Assembly: GCA_026394015.1 (NCBI GenBank)
Contig: JAPKZA010000472.1
Coordinates: 1-47,436, forward strand
Source: Acidobacteriota bacterium
GTDB taxonomy: Bacteria; Acidobacteriota; Terriglobia; Bryobacterales; Bryobacteraceae
DNA: 47,436 nucleotides
Direction of reading: 5' to 3'
Position numbers and translations under genes: made by a program. The notes below the pieces were generated by a model. It saw only the letters and a list, made by a program, of their open reading frames with translations, ran no database searches and was not told the origin of the DNA. Positions 1 through 7,715 of this stretch are shown here, in pieces (position 1 is the stretch's first letter; the number at the start of each line of letters is the position of its first letter).

Positions 1-753
1 GGGCAGTTGGACGGCGCGCACCGTGGGATCAAGGGTCGCGAACATTCTGGCGTCGGCGAAGACGCCGGCGTTCGTGAGCCGATTGAAGAGCGACGACTTG
101 CCGGCGTTGGTATAACCGACGAGGGCTACGGTGGCCAGCGGAACGCTTTGGCGCTGGCTGCGCTGGACGAGGCGCGTGTTCCGAACCGTTTCCAGAGCCC
201 GTTCTATTTTGGTGATCCGGAGGCTGATCTTCCGGCGATCGATTTCCAGCTTGGTTTCGCCGGGGCCGCGGGTGCCGATGCCGCCGCCGAGGCGGGACAT
301 CGCGATTCCTTTTCCGGAGAGCCGAGGAAGGAGGTACTTGAGTTGGGCGTGCTCGACCTGGAGCTGGCCTTCGCGCGTGCGGGCCCGCTTGGCGAAGATA
401 TCGAGGATGAGCTGGGTTCGATCGACAACGCGGGTGTCGAGCTTGGCTTCGATGTTGCGGAGCTGGGTGGGGCTGAGCTCATTGTCGAAGACGACGAGAT
501 CGGCCTTGCAGGCTTCGACCGCAGCGGCGAGTTCTTCGAGTTTGCCTTCGCCGACGAAGTGGGCTCGGTCGGCGACGTCGCGAACCTGTGTATAAACATC
601 AACGATCTCCGCCCCGGCGCTGGAGGCGAGGGTGCGAAGCTCTTCGAGCGATTCTTCGGGAGTAAAGTCCCGCTTCGCCCGTCGACGAATTTCAACGGAC
701 ACCAGAATCGTCTTCTCAGGGCCGGACTGCGTAAGCTCTAGGTTACGACTCAA
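1..753 (-). CDS. hflX: GTPase HflX, N-terminal part (cut by window edge)
   Basis: Ribosome-associated GTPase of the HflX family, known to split or rescue stalled ribosomes under stress. The reverse strand reads without a stop from a TTG at 753 to the window edge (251 codons of a family usually 400-450 long). The N-terminal half has the HflX glycine-rich segment (residues around [13 protein letters not shown]), followed by the G1 loop [12 protein letters not shown] near residues 205-215 and the downstream FATLDPT segment typical of HflX. I chose the TTG start because it overlaps the hfq stop codon (TTGA), which is the normal coupled arrangement of hfq-hflX operons. The C-terminal part lies outside the window. 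Confidence 0.93.
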   Translation of the reverse strand, partial: MSRNLELTQSGPEKTILVSVEIRRRAKRDFTPEESLEELRTLASSAGAEIVDVYTQVRDVADRAHFVGEGKLEELAAAVEACKADLVVFDNELSPTQLRNIEAKLDTRVVDRTQLILDIFAKRARTREGQLQVEHAQLKYLLPRLSGKGIAMSRLGGGIGTRGPGETKLEIDRRKISLRITKIERALETVRNTRLVQRSQRQSVPLATVALVGYTNAGKSSLFNRLTNAGVFADARMFATLDPTVRAVQLP

Positions 754-1040
754 GCTTCGCTGGGTTCCCCTGGGAAGCCGGGTGCTCCGACAGCGGCCGC
801 GGCCGCTTGGGCGGAGGCGGCATGGGAGTGAACAGGTCGAGAGACTACGACCGTGGAGATGGCGTGCTTGAAAATCAGTTGTTCCTGATTATTGGATTCG
901 AGCACCACGGAGTACTTATCAAAACTCTTGATTCGACCGGAAAGCTTCACTCCACTCATGAGGTAAATCGTGAGGAAAGTTTTGTCTTTGCGCGCGTTGT
1001 TGAGAAATGCTTCTTGTATGTTTTGCGCCAGTTTGTCCAT
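750..1040 (-). CDS. hfq: RNA chaperone Hfq
   Basis: Hfq forms a hexameric ring that binds small RNAs and poly-A or U-rich mRNA tracts in the cytoplasm and promotes sRNA-mRNA pairing. The 96-residue protein has a full Sm1 region (residues about 8-50, with the [17 protein letters not shown] and FDKYSVVLE segments) and Sm2 motif FKHAIST (usually YKHAIS), then an Ala/Pro-rich, probably disordered C-terminal tail of about 30 residues. An AGGA sequence lies about 6 bases before the ATG. It is followed without a gap by hflX, the classical gene pair. Confidence 0.96.
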   Translation of the reverse strand: MDKLAQNIQEAFLNNARKDKTFLTIYLMSGVKLSGRIKSFDKYSVVLESNNQEQLIFKHAISTVVVSRPVHSHAASAQAAAAAVGAPGFPGEPSEA

Positions 1041-1109
1041 AAATGTCCTAGCGCCCGAAGGCGTCGAGACTCCTCAGATTCGAAAAAGGTGATCTAAGGG
1101 ATTATCCAT

Positions 1110-1118
1110 ATTGTAGCA
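1110..1118 (-). promoter_or_regulatory. Candidate extended -10 promoter of hfq-hflX
   Basis: On the minus strand the sequence TGCTACAAT reads as TGN followed by a good -10 hexamer (TACAAT, 1110-1115), about 70 bases before the hfq start codon. No convincing -35 hexamer is seen, which is tolerated by extended -10 promoters. It lies between the preceding permease gene and hfq, so it would allow hfq-hflX to be transcribed separately. Confidence 0.35.
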
Positions 1119-1130
1119 TCCTGCGATCCA

Positions 1131-1153
1131 CCGGCCACCGTCGAATTGGCCGG
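1131..1153 (-). terminator. Hairpin just after the permease gene
   Basis: A perfect 7-bp inverted repeat (CCGGCCA at 1131-1137 with TGGCCGG at 1147-1153, loop of 9) begins two bases after the permease stop codon. There is no following U-run, so it is a weak or factor-dependent terminator candidate rather than a classical intrinsic one. Confidence 0.35.
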
Positions 1154-1154
1154 T

Positions 1155-2150
1155 TCAGGCGAGTGTCAGGAGGGCTAGACCGGCGCAGAAAAGCACCAGT
1201 GTGGCGGCCAGGAGCGTCTTTACTCCGCTGGATGCGCCGGCGAACTCCTTCCATCCAAGCAAGCCCCATGTGACGGCCAGGACGGCGGCTGACTGACCCA
1301 GAATGTTGCAAAGAGCAGAGCCGATTCCTACTCCTTTCGGCGCGCTGGCGGCGGCGAGGTTGGCGACGGTGCCAACGCACCAAATGGCGCCGCCGACGAG
1401 TCCCCAGCCGTGCTGGCCGATGGTCCCCTTCCCGTACTGTTTGAACGAAACAGCGTCACCCTGAACCGGTAGATTCATGAAGTAAAGACTGTAGAGCAAG
1501 CTGCTTAACAGAATGCCGAGGGCGAAGAATACGATCGCGGCGTAGACGCCGAGGCCGATGTCGCCAGCACGGCTGGACGCCAGGACGGGAGGGAAGGCGC
1601 TCAGCAGGAGTCCGCTGAAAAGGCTCAGCAGGATTCCTTTGATACCCCCGCCATGCTTTTTGGTAACGGCGGTTTCGATGGTGTGTTGGCGATGCGCCAA
1701 GGCGTCGGCGATGACGGCGCCGAGCAGCAGCGCGATCCCGATGAACAGAAGGGAGGGGTTTGCCGTCGCGGTGGTGAAGTAGCCGACGACAGACGTCACG
1801 ACAAGAGCGAGGCCCAGGGCGATGGGAAAGGCGACCGACATGCCGGCGATGGCCGAAGCAGCGACCAGCAACATGTTCCCGAGATTGAAAATCGCTCCGG
1901 CGGAGAACGCCATCGCCATTTGCCTCTTCCCGGAGATGGTAAGGTTGTCCTCGAATGTAAGGTTGTCGCTAAAGGTTCCAAAGGTGAGCGCGAGAACCAG
2001 CGACATCAGCAAAGCGCCGATCGCGAAATCGAAATAGTACAGCTCAAACCGCCATTTGCCGACTGCTTTTTGGGTGCTCGCCCAAGAACCCCAACACACG
2101 ATGGAGAGAAGAAGGGCGAGTAGGGTGAGTGTGTAAGTGTTGGGTATCAT
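1155..2150 (-). CDS. DMT-superfamily permease (RhaT/GRP/ureide-permease-like)
   Basis: Integral membrane transporter of 331 residues, almost entirely hydrophobic, with about ten predicted membrane helices as in the drug/metabolite transporter superfamily. The N-terminal GSWASTQK..WRFELYYFDFAIG segment resembles the opening helices of glucose/rhamnose (GRP, RhaT) and ureide permease families. The C-terminal half contains GAIWCVGTVANLAAASAPKGVGIG, another segment typical of this group. The substrate cannot be told from sequence; a sugar or small polar solute is the best guess. It follows the cytochrome gene by 24 bases on the same strand and precedes hfq. ATG start at 2150. Confidence 0.75.
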   Translation of the reverse strand: MIPNTYTLTLLALLLSIVCWGSWASTQKAVGKWRFELYYFDFAIGALLMSLVLALTFGTFSDNLTFEDNLTISGKRQMAMAFSAGAIFNLGNMLLVAASAIAGMSVAFPIALGLALVVTSVVGYFTTATANPSLLFIGIALLLGAVIADALAHRQHTIETAVTKKHGGGIKGILLSLFSGLLLSAFPPVLASSRAGDIGLGVYAAIVFFALGILLSSLLYSLYFMNLPVQGDAVSFKQYGKGTIGQHGWGLVGGAIWCVGTVANLAAASAPKGVGIGSALCNILGQSAAVLAVTWGLLGWKEFAGASSGVKTLLAATLVLFCAGLALLTLA

Positions 2151-2174
2151 GCAACTCCGCCTTAGAAGAGTAAC

Positions 2175-2663
2175 CTAGTTTCGCTGTTCATGGCAAAAAG
2201 TGCAATTCAGTGGAGCCTTCTTTTGCCGGTGGCACGTCATGCAACCGCCCATGGAGATATCGGTTTCCCGCTTGAGCACCTCCGAGGTGGTGACCGAGCC
2301 GTGGCACTCCTGGCAGGTGGTTCCGGTCTCGGTATGGGCGCGATGGGAGAAGAAGACGTAGCTGGGGATCTGATAGACGCGGACCCATGGGATCTCCCGC
2401 TTTGTTTCGAAAAACGTTTTCAGCTTCTGGATGGGTTCGGCGTCGGTTTTGACGGCCTGGTGGCACATCATGCACTTGGCCGCGGCGGGGATGCCCATCG
2501 TTTCACCGGGATCTTTGTTCTCGTGGCACATGGCGCATTTGAGTTGGAGCTTGCCGGCGTGAAGGGCGTGGCTATAGGGAATCGGTTGGACAGGGCCGGG
2601 GACCGGAGCTTCAGCGATGAGCAGGGCGGCTAAAAGCAGGCCCGGAACAAGAAGGAAACGCAT
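2175..2663 (-). CDS. Five-heme c-type cytochrome (cytochrome c3/c7-like)
   Basis: A 162-residue exported electron-transfer protein. It begins with a hydrophobic signal sequence (MRFLLVPGLLLAALLIAEA) and carries five CXXCH heme-attachment sites at residues 43-47, 64-68, 117-121, 141-145 and 154-158 (CAMCH, CMMCH, CQECH, CMTCH, CTFCH), plus extra His residues suited to bis-His ligation (SHALH, SHRAH). A longer reading frame exists upstream, but I place the start at the ATG at 2663 because the signal peptide begins there and the upstream part overlaps the GMC gene. The start lies two bases after the GMC stop codon, so the cytochrome is probably the electron acceptor of that dehydrogenase. Family assignment to cytochrome c3/c7 is by heme spacing. 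Confidence 0.88.
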   Translation of the reverse strand: MRFLLVPGLLLAALLIAEAPVPGPVQPIPYSHALHAGKLQLKCAMCHENKDPGETMGIPAAAKCMMCHQAVKTDAEPIQKLKTFFETKREIPWVRVYQIPSYVFFSHRAHTETGTTCQECHGSVTTSEVLKRETDISMGGCMTCHRQKKAPLNCTFCHEQRN

Positions 2664-2665
2664 AC

Positions 2666-4258
2666 CTATAGTTTGCCCTGTTTTTTCTGGGCGAGGAGGT
2701 ACTCGGTGGCTCGAACCGTAAGGGCGAGGATCGTGAGCGTCGGATTCTGAACGCCTCCGCTGGGGAACGCGCTGCCATCGAGGACGAATAGGTTTTTGAC
2801 GTCGTGCGCCTGGTTGAACGAGTTCAGGACCGACTTCGTCGCGTCGGCACCCATGCGGCAAGTGCCCAATTCATGGATGGATTCGCCGGGGGGGACCATC
2901 TGGGAGTGAGCGGCGAGGACTTCGAACCCGGCTCCTTCGCACAGGGCGACGCCGGTTTCCATGGCGTCCTTGGCCATGTTGTGCTCGTTGTCGGTGTAGC
3001 GCTGTTCGATGTGAGGTGCCGGAATGCCCCATTCGTCCCGGAGCGTCGGATGGATGGTGAGCTTGTGTTCGAAGCGCGGCAGGCTTTCGCCCATGGTCGT
3101 CATGGAGAAGCCGGCACCCTGCACGTCAGCCATGGTCCGGGCGAGTTCGTCGCCCCACTGCGGAAAGAGTTCGGGAGAAGGGGTGCCGCCGCTGCCGAAG
3201 TCCCAGGCCCAACCGCGGAGGTAGTTCTTTTCCGGTTTGCCGGGTTTGAGGTTGGTGAAGCGGGGGACGTAGCCAGCGCCGCCCATGAGATTGCGCGGGC
3301 CCTTGCCGCCGCGCGCTTCGGGGACGATCGCCGTAACGGTGTTTTTGACGTAGAACTGGTCAAACAGATAATGGCCGAGGACGCCGCTTGAGTTAGCGAG
3401 TCCGGTGGGATATTGGCGGCTTCGACTGTTGAGGAGGAGGCGGGTGGATTCGAGCGTGGACGCGCCGAGAAGGAGGGTTTTCGCGGGGACGGTGTATTCG
3501 CGCTTCGATCGCCGGTCGATGTAATGGACGGCGTTGACGAGGCCGGTTTTGGGGTCGACGCCGATTTCGCGAACGATGGCGTTGGGGACGATGGTGAGAT
3601 TTCCGGTGGCCTGGGCCGCGGGGAGCAGCAGATTTACGGAGCTGGCGAGGGTGCCGGTGGCGCGACGGGGTTTGGTGGTGGGAACGCCGAGTTTTTTCGC
3701 GCTGGCCAGAAATCGCTCCATGCTGAGGGATTCGGTGGAGTCGTCGGCGAGGAGTTTGCCGTCCGGGAGTTGGGGCCAGCCTTCATTGCGGCCCGAGACG
3801 CGGAAGAGCGGTTCGACGCGGTCGTAGAACGGGGCGAGGTCGGCCAAGGTCAGCGGCCAGTTTTCGCCCCAGCCGTCGTGATCTTTGCCCTTGAATTCAT
3901 AGTCGGAGAGCCGCCAGGAGGCCCGACCCCAACGCAGGGTTTTGCCGCCGAGCAGGCGGATACGGACCCAGTAGTAAGGATCGCTCTCCGGGTGGGAGTA
4001 CGGGTTCTTCTTTTCGTCGGTCCAGAGATTGGCGTCGAATTCGGAAGCCTGGGTGATGTGGGGGAAACGACCGGGCTCGCCGAAACCGCGGAAAGGCAGA
4101 TCATAAACCGCTTTCATCGAGCGATGGCGGGTGAAGTCGACCATAGGTCCGGCTTCGAGCATCAGGCATTTCACGCCCGCTTGGGCGAGGATGTAGGCGG
4201 CCATTCCGCCGGAGGCACCGGAGCCAATGATGACGACGTCGTGGTTGAAGGTTGGCAT
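2666..4258 (-). CDS. GMC-family FAD oxidoreductase (large dehydrogenase subunit)
   Basis: Flavoprotein of 530 residues in the glucose-methanol-choline oxidoreductase family. The N-terminal dinucleotide-binding loop GSGASGG is at residues 12-18. The GMC C-terminal signature with the active-site His is present (HELGTCRMG), followed by the FAD-contacting [13 protein letters not shown] segment. It lacks its own signal peptide. Its neighbours are a gluconate-2-dehydrogenase subunit-3-like protein upstream (12-base gap) and a 5-heme cytochrome downstream, the arrangement of periplasmic gluconate/sorbose/fructose-type dehydrogenases in which the flavoprotein is carried through the Tat system by the small subunit. 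The sugar or alcohol substrate is not predictable. Confidence 0.9.
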   Translation of the reverse strand: MPTFNHDVVIIGSGASGGMAAYILAQAGVKCLMLEAGPMVDFTRHRSMKAVYDLPFRGFGEPGRFPHITQASEFDANLWTDEKKNPYSHPESDPYYWVRIRLLGGKTLRWGRASWRLSDYEFKGKDHDGWGENWPLTLADLAPFYDRVEPLFRVSGRNEGWPQLPDGKLLADDSTESLSMERFLASAKKLGVPTTKPRRATGTLASSVNLLLPAAQATGNLTIVPNAIVREIGVDPKTGLVNAVHYIDRRSKREYTVPAKTLLLGASTLESTRLLLNSRSRQYPTGLANSSGVLGHYLFDQFYVKNTVTAIVPEARGGKGPRNLMGGAGYVPRFTNLKPGKPEKNYLRGWAWDFGSGGTPSPELFPQWGDELARTMADVQGAGFSMTTMGESLPRFEHKLTIHPTLRDEWGIPAPHIEQRYTDNEHNMAKDAMETGVALCEGAGFEVLAAHSQMVPPGESIHELGTCRMGADATKSVLNSFNQAHDVKNLFVLDGSAFPSGGVQNPTLTILALTVRATEYLLAQKKQGKL

Positions 4259-4270
4259 GGGTTCGTTTCG

Positions 4271-4834
4271 CTACTCGATGACTTGCCAGTAGGGGTTCAA
4301 GCCGGTCGCGCGGCGGCGGCCGGCGATGTTGGCCTCGGCGACGGCCCGCGAGTTGGTGGTGGCGCGGATGATGTCGGCTTTGGCGGCGCGCAGAAAGGCC
4401 GCGACGGGCTCAGTGGGAGCCGCATAGGTCCATTTGACCTTGAGGGGGGCGAGAAGGGCGTTGGCTTCGGTCGGGCCGAGTTCGGAGAATGCCTTTTGAT
4501 GTTTGGTCCGGGCGGTGCGGTTCAGGGTGTCGAGGCTGCGTTGATAGAGCACTTGTCGGTCGCGGGGCGACTTCGCGAGCAGGAAGTCGAGAAAGGCGGC
4601 GGCTTCGGCATCCTTGGCGCCGGGGCGGCCATCGAGCGACGGGGCGATCAGATCGGCCAGCGTTTGCAGGGTGGCGAACTGTTCGGGGGTGAAGAAGCGG
4701 CGCACGGGCAGACCGGCGGATTCGGGCGAGACGACAGTGAGGACGACGTTCTCATCTGGCGACGGATTGGTCTGCTGGGCGGGTAGCAGAGCAGGAGTTG
4801 CCGCGAGAGTTTGCAGCAGGTGCCGACGTTTCAT
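4271..4834 (-). CDS. Gluconate 2-dehydrogenase subunit 3-like protein (Tat-exported)
   Basis: A 187-residue small subunit for the adjacent GMC dehydrogenase. It starts with a twin-arginine-type signal (MKRRHLLQTLAATPALLPAQ), and the body has the family pattern of a FTPEQFATLQTLADLIAP segment followed by an alpha-helical region ending in GLNPYWQVIE. In characterised three-component dehydrogenases this subunit is needed for export and membrane attachment of the catalytic flavoprotein. It is transcribed immediately before the GMC gene. Confidence 0.83.
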   Translation of the reverse strand: MKRRHLLQTLAATPALLPAQQTNPSPDENVVLTVVSPESAGLPVRRFFTPEQFATLQTLADLIAPSLDGRPGAKDAEAAAFLDFLLAKSPRDRQVLYQRSLDTLNRTARTKHQKAFSELGPTEANALLAPLKVKWTYAAPTEPVAAFLRAAKADIIRATTNSRAVAEANIAGRRRATGLNPYWQVIE

Positions 4835-4881
4835 ATACCTGACACGGTATCGTTCCCGGAGGGGCTATCGCAAGCGACGAG

Positions 4882-5553
4882 CTATTTTTGGGGGAATTCG
4901 CGCTTGGTGCCTTTCGGCAAACTGAGGGCGAGTTCGGCGTCGCGGACCGCCGGGTTGATCTTGACGTCCGTATAGGCCGAAAGGAAGTAGTCGCCGCTGG
5001 GCTGAAAGAACTTCTGTTGGATGGGGTTCCCGTCGGTGAGCGGGATCCACATTTCAACGCGCTTCAGGTGCTCTCGGACGCTGGCGGACTTCGGGACCAG
5101 TTCGATCCGAGTGGTCGCTTTGCCATCGAGGGTTTCGGCGCTGAGCACCTTCATGTCATAACTCTTGAGGAGTTCGCGGGTCGGGGTTCCGAAGCCGAGG
5201 AGCAAAAACTGATCGACCAGGCTCCGATACTTGCCCAGGTCAAACTCCTGCACGGTGGCAATTTTCGGCAGGTAGAGTTCGTACTTGTTGCGGCTGAGGG
5301 CGATGGCTTTGGTATCGGGCTGGGTGATATCCATGCGAACGCGGAGGTCACCGGTCTTCACTTTCTTCAGCGTAAACGTGCCGCTCTCCGATTGGGTGTC
5401 CTTGATGACGGCGGTGTAGGTGACTTTGCGGACTTTGGCGGTGAGGGATTGAAACGCTGCCGCGGCGGCGTCCATGCGGACGGACAGCTGGTCCAGTGTT
5501 TCGGCGGCTGTAAGGCTGGCGGCGGCAACGCAAATGAGCAGGATCGGTCGCAT
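4882..5553 (-). CDS. LolA-like outer-membrane lipoprotein carrier/sorting protein
   Basis: A 223-residue periplasmic protein with an N-terminal signal peptide (MRPILLICVAAASLTAA) and a LolA/LppX-type fold: repeated beta-strand segments such as SGTFTLKKVKTGDLRVRMDITQPD and NKYELYLPKIATVQEFDL, then a C-terminal DVKINPAVRDAELALSLPKGTK segment. LolA-family proteins bind lipid acyl chains in a half-barrel and carry lipoproteins across the periplasm. Paralogous LolA-like proteins in other contexts may carry other lipids, and the absence of lolB or lolCDE nearby leaves the cargo open. Confidence 0.78.
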   Translation of the reverse strand: MRPILLICVAAASLTAAETLDQLSVRMDAAAAAFQSLTAKVRKVTYTAVIKDTQSESGTFTLKKVKTGDLRVRMDITQPDTKAIALSRNKYELYLPKIATVQEFDLGKYRSLVDQFLLLGFGTPTRELLKSYDMKVLSAETLDGKATTRIELVPKSASVREHLKRVEMWIPLTDGNPIQQKFFQPSGDYFLSAYTDVKINPAVRDAELALSLPKGTKREFPQK

Positions 5554-5591
5554 GTCACTCTCTTGGATGTTTCCGGGGCGGTAGCGGTTAC

Positions 5592-5945
5592 CTACTTCCG
5601 AAGACGGGTGTACGCCATGAAGCCCTTGATTTCGTTTTCGCTGTCGTAGATCGGGGTAAGGCGCTGGAGGTCTAGCTTCTTGCCGTCCTTGTTTTTGAGC
5701 AGATCGGCCGCTTTGGCGCGTCGGCCAGCATCGTCGAGGTTGGCAAGGAGATTGGGTTCCAGGTAGAACACTTCGTCTGCGCCCTCGCTGGGGAGGAGGA
5801 CGATGGAGGCAGCGCGCGGCTGATCCTTAAAAAAGTCTCGAGGCGTAAAAAAGATGAAGGCCACAATGAGTAGCACCATCACGTCGTATTGCCAGGAGGC
5901 GCGCGGGTAATCCCACAGGATGAAACGTTGGAAAGCCGATGCCAT
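5592..5945 (-). CDS. Small single-span membrane protein of unknown function
   Basis: A 117-residue protein with a cytoplasmic N-terminus (MASAFQRFILWDYPRASWQYD), one membrane helix at about residues 21-37 (VMVLLIVAFIFFTPRDFF) and a soluble C-terminal part of about 75 residues rich in charged amino acids. I recognise no domain. It sits 11 bases after the FAH-family gene start region and 38 bases before the LolA-like gene on the same strand, so it is probably co-transcribed with them. Confidence 0.7.
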   Translation of the reverse strand: MASAFQRFILWDYPRASWQYDVMVLLIVAFIFFTPRDFFKDQPRAASIVLLPSEGADEVFYLEPNLLANLDDAGRRAKAADLLKNKDGKKLDLQRLTPIYDSENEIKGFMAYTRLRK

Positions 5946-5955
5946 GGTGAGTAGT

Positions 5956-6750
5956 TTAGCGAACCGAGGCGCCGAGCGTGCCGATTCCTTCGATCCGCGC
6001 GCGAACGGTGTCGCCGGATTTGATACGGGCCCCTTTGGGGCAACCCGTGGAAATGATGTCGCCGGGGTAGAGCGTCATCGCCTGGCTATGAAAACGAACC
6101 AGTTCGAGCGGCCGGTGTTTCATGTTGCGGACGTAGTCTCGGGACCAGACGGTGCCGTTGTGCTCGGTGATGACTTCGAGGTCGTCAACGTTGGCGATTT
6201 CGTCCTTCGTGACGATGACTGGGCCGAAGCAGAAGAAGGTATCCATCGACTTGGCGCGGGTGAGATACCGGGGGTTCTTGGCGAGGACGTCGAGGGCGGT
6301 GAGGTCGAGAGTGGTGGTGTAGCCGAAGATGGCGTCCTGCGCTTCGTCGAGCGAGGTGAGGCCTTTTACCTTCTTGCCGATGATGATGGCGAGTTCGCCT
6401 TCGGCGTCGACATCGTCAGAGACGGCGGGCGGAGGCAGAATGATCTCGCCTTCGGGCGCGAACATGCAGGAGGCGGGCTTCATGAAGCTACCTGGTTGTT
6501 CGGGTTGCACGGCGTTGATATCGAGGGCGTGGGAGTGGTAATTGAGACCGATGCACCAGATTTTGGGCGGGATGTCATAGGGGAGGATCGGGGTGACATC
6601 GGCCAGGGGGATGGGGGCACCGGCTTGGACCGGGTGGGCGCCGGCTTCGATCAAAGCCAGCAGGTCGTTCGAAGGGAAGGGAAGGACTCCTTCGGGCGTA
6701 AGGGCTCCGACATGAATCTGGTTATTGTGGCGAAAGCGAAGGAGTTTCAT
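5956..6750 (-). CDS. Fumarylacetoacetate hydrolase family protein
   Basis: A 264-residue enzyme of the FAH fold (2-hydroxyhepta-dienedioate isomerase, acylpyruvase or oxaloacetate tautomerase/decarboxylase-like). The metal-site residues are visible: E117 and E119 in DAEGELAIIIGKK and the later Asp in TTTLDLTALD (about D149). The NYHSHA motif (around residues 70-75) and the C-terminal GDIISTGCPKG are also typical. The start codon overlaps the stop of the homoserine-dehydrogenase-like gene (ATGA), showing translational coupling. Members act on C-C bonds of keto acids; the exact substrate cannot be assigned. Confidence 0.9.
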   Translation of the reverse strand: MKLLRFRHNNQIHVGALTPEGVLPFPSNDLLALIEAGAHPVQAGAPIPLADVTPILPYDIPPKIWCIGLNYHSHALDINAVQPEQPGSFMKPASCMFAPEGEIILPPPAVSDDVDAEGELAIIIGKKVKGLTSLDEAQDAIFGYTTTLDLTALDVLAKNPRYLTRAKSMDTFFCFGPVIVTKDEIANVDDLEVITEHNGTVWSRDYVRNMKHRPLELVRFHSQAMTLYPGDIISTGCPKGARIKSGDTVRARIEGIGTLGASVR

Positions 6751-7706
6751 AGTTGTTTAGCGATATCGACGAGATCGGAGAAGAGGCCGTAGGCGGTTTG
6801 CTCGACGCCCGGGGAGACGGAGACGATGCCTTGGGTGCCCATGAGATCGGTGTGCAGCAGCAGGACGTTGGAGGTGCCGTTGACGTTGGCTAAGAGATCG
6901 TCTTCGGGCAGGCGCTCTGGTTGGGTGCTGAGCCGCAGCGTGCCGTCGGGTTGACGGGTCGCGCGGCTGACGAGTGTGATGACGAACCCGGTGGCGGCGG
7001 CTTCCTGGACCTGAGCCGGGGTTACGTCGGCGATGCCGGTGCGTTCGACCATTTGCGGCGTGACGTCGGCGCCCATCAGCACGTTGGCGAGGGCGGCTGT
7101 TTTTGCGGCGGCGTCCCAGCCGTCGATGTCGTACGACGGGTCCGTTTCGGCGATGCCCATTTCCTGGGCCAGGGCGATGCCGGCGGCGAGCGAGTTGCCC
7201 TTCGCCATTTCGGCGAGAACGATTTTGGTCGTCGAGTTCAGCACTCCGCTGAAGCCATTGATGGTGATGCCGGGCAGGTTCTGCTGCACCATATTGAAGA
7301 CGGGCGAACCGTCCATGACGGTGGATTCAAAACGAAAGAGAATGTGGCGGGCGGCGGCTTCGGCGCGGAGGGCGGAATAGGCGTGAGCGATGGGCCCCTT
7401 GTTCGCGGTGATGACGGGGATGCCGCGGGCGAAGGCGGAACGAATGTGGCTGATGGCGGGTTCCCCGTCGACCGGATTGAGCGACGTGATTTCGATGACG
7501 ACCTCGGGCTGCGCAGTGTCGAGAAATTCGTCGACGGTGGACGCGGGGCCCCAGGTGGGACTGACGGGCAGTCCCTTGGGGTCATACGCGGTGGCCTTGC
7601 GGGTTTGGATTGCGGTGATACGGAACGGAAAGCGTTTGCGTTGGCTTTCGAGGAGCCGCGCAAACGCTTTCCCGACACTGCCGTAGCCGATCAGCGCTAT
7701 GCGCAA
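6747..7706 (-). CDS. Homoserine dehydrogenase-like NAD(P)-dependent oxidoreductase
   Basis: A 319-residue protein with an N-terminal Rossmann nucleotide-binding motif (ALIGYGSVGKAFARLL), the homoserine-dehydrogenase VITANKGP segment, and a catalytic domain with DGSPVFN and a GWDAAAKTAALAN segment whose Lys matches the conserved lysine of the family. There is no C-terminal ACT regulatory domain, so it corresponds to the short form. The start is TTG at 7706 with GAGG about 8 bases upstream. It overlaps the FAH-family gene by 4 bp. Whether it serves threonine/methionine synthesis or a catabolic route with its FAH neighbour is unclear, so I give no gene symbol. Confidence 0.85.
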   Translation of the reverse strand: MRIALIGYGSVGKAFARLLESQRKRFPFRITAIQTRKATAYDPKGLPVSPTWGPASTVDEFLDTAQPEVVIEITSLNPVDGEPAISHIRSAFARGIPVITANKGPIAHAYSALRAEAAARHILFRFESTVMDGSPVFNMVQQNLPGITINGFSGVLNSTTKIVLAEMAKGNSLAAGIALAQEMGIAETDPSYDIDGWDAAAKTAALANVLMGADVTPQMVERTGIADVTPAQVQEAAATGFVITLVSRATRQPDGTLRLSTQPERLPEDDLLANVNGTSNVLLLHTDLMGTQGIVSVSPGVEQTAYGLFSDLVDIAKQL

Positions 7707-7715
7707 AGGGGAGCC

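Noticed and set aside
3413-4786. Long plus-strand open frame (457 codons) opposite the GMC module
   Set aside because: Gly/Glu/Asp-rich, low-complexity translation that spans two well-supported genes on the other strand; it is a product of the codon bias.
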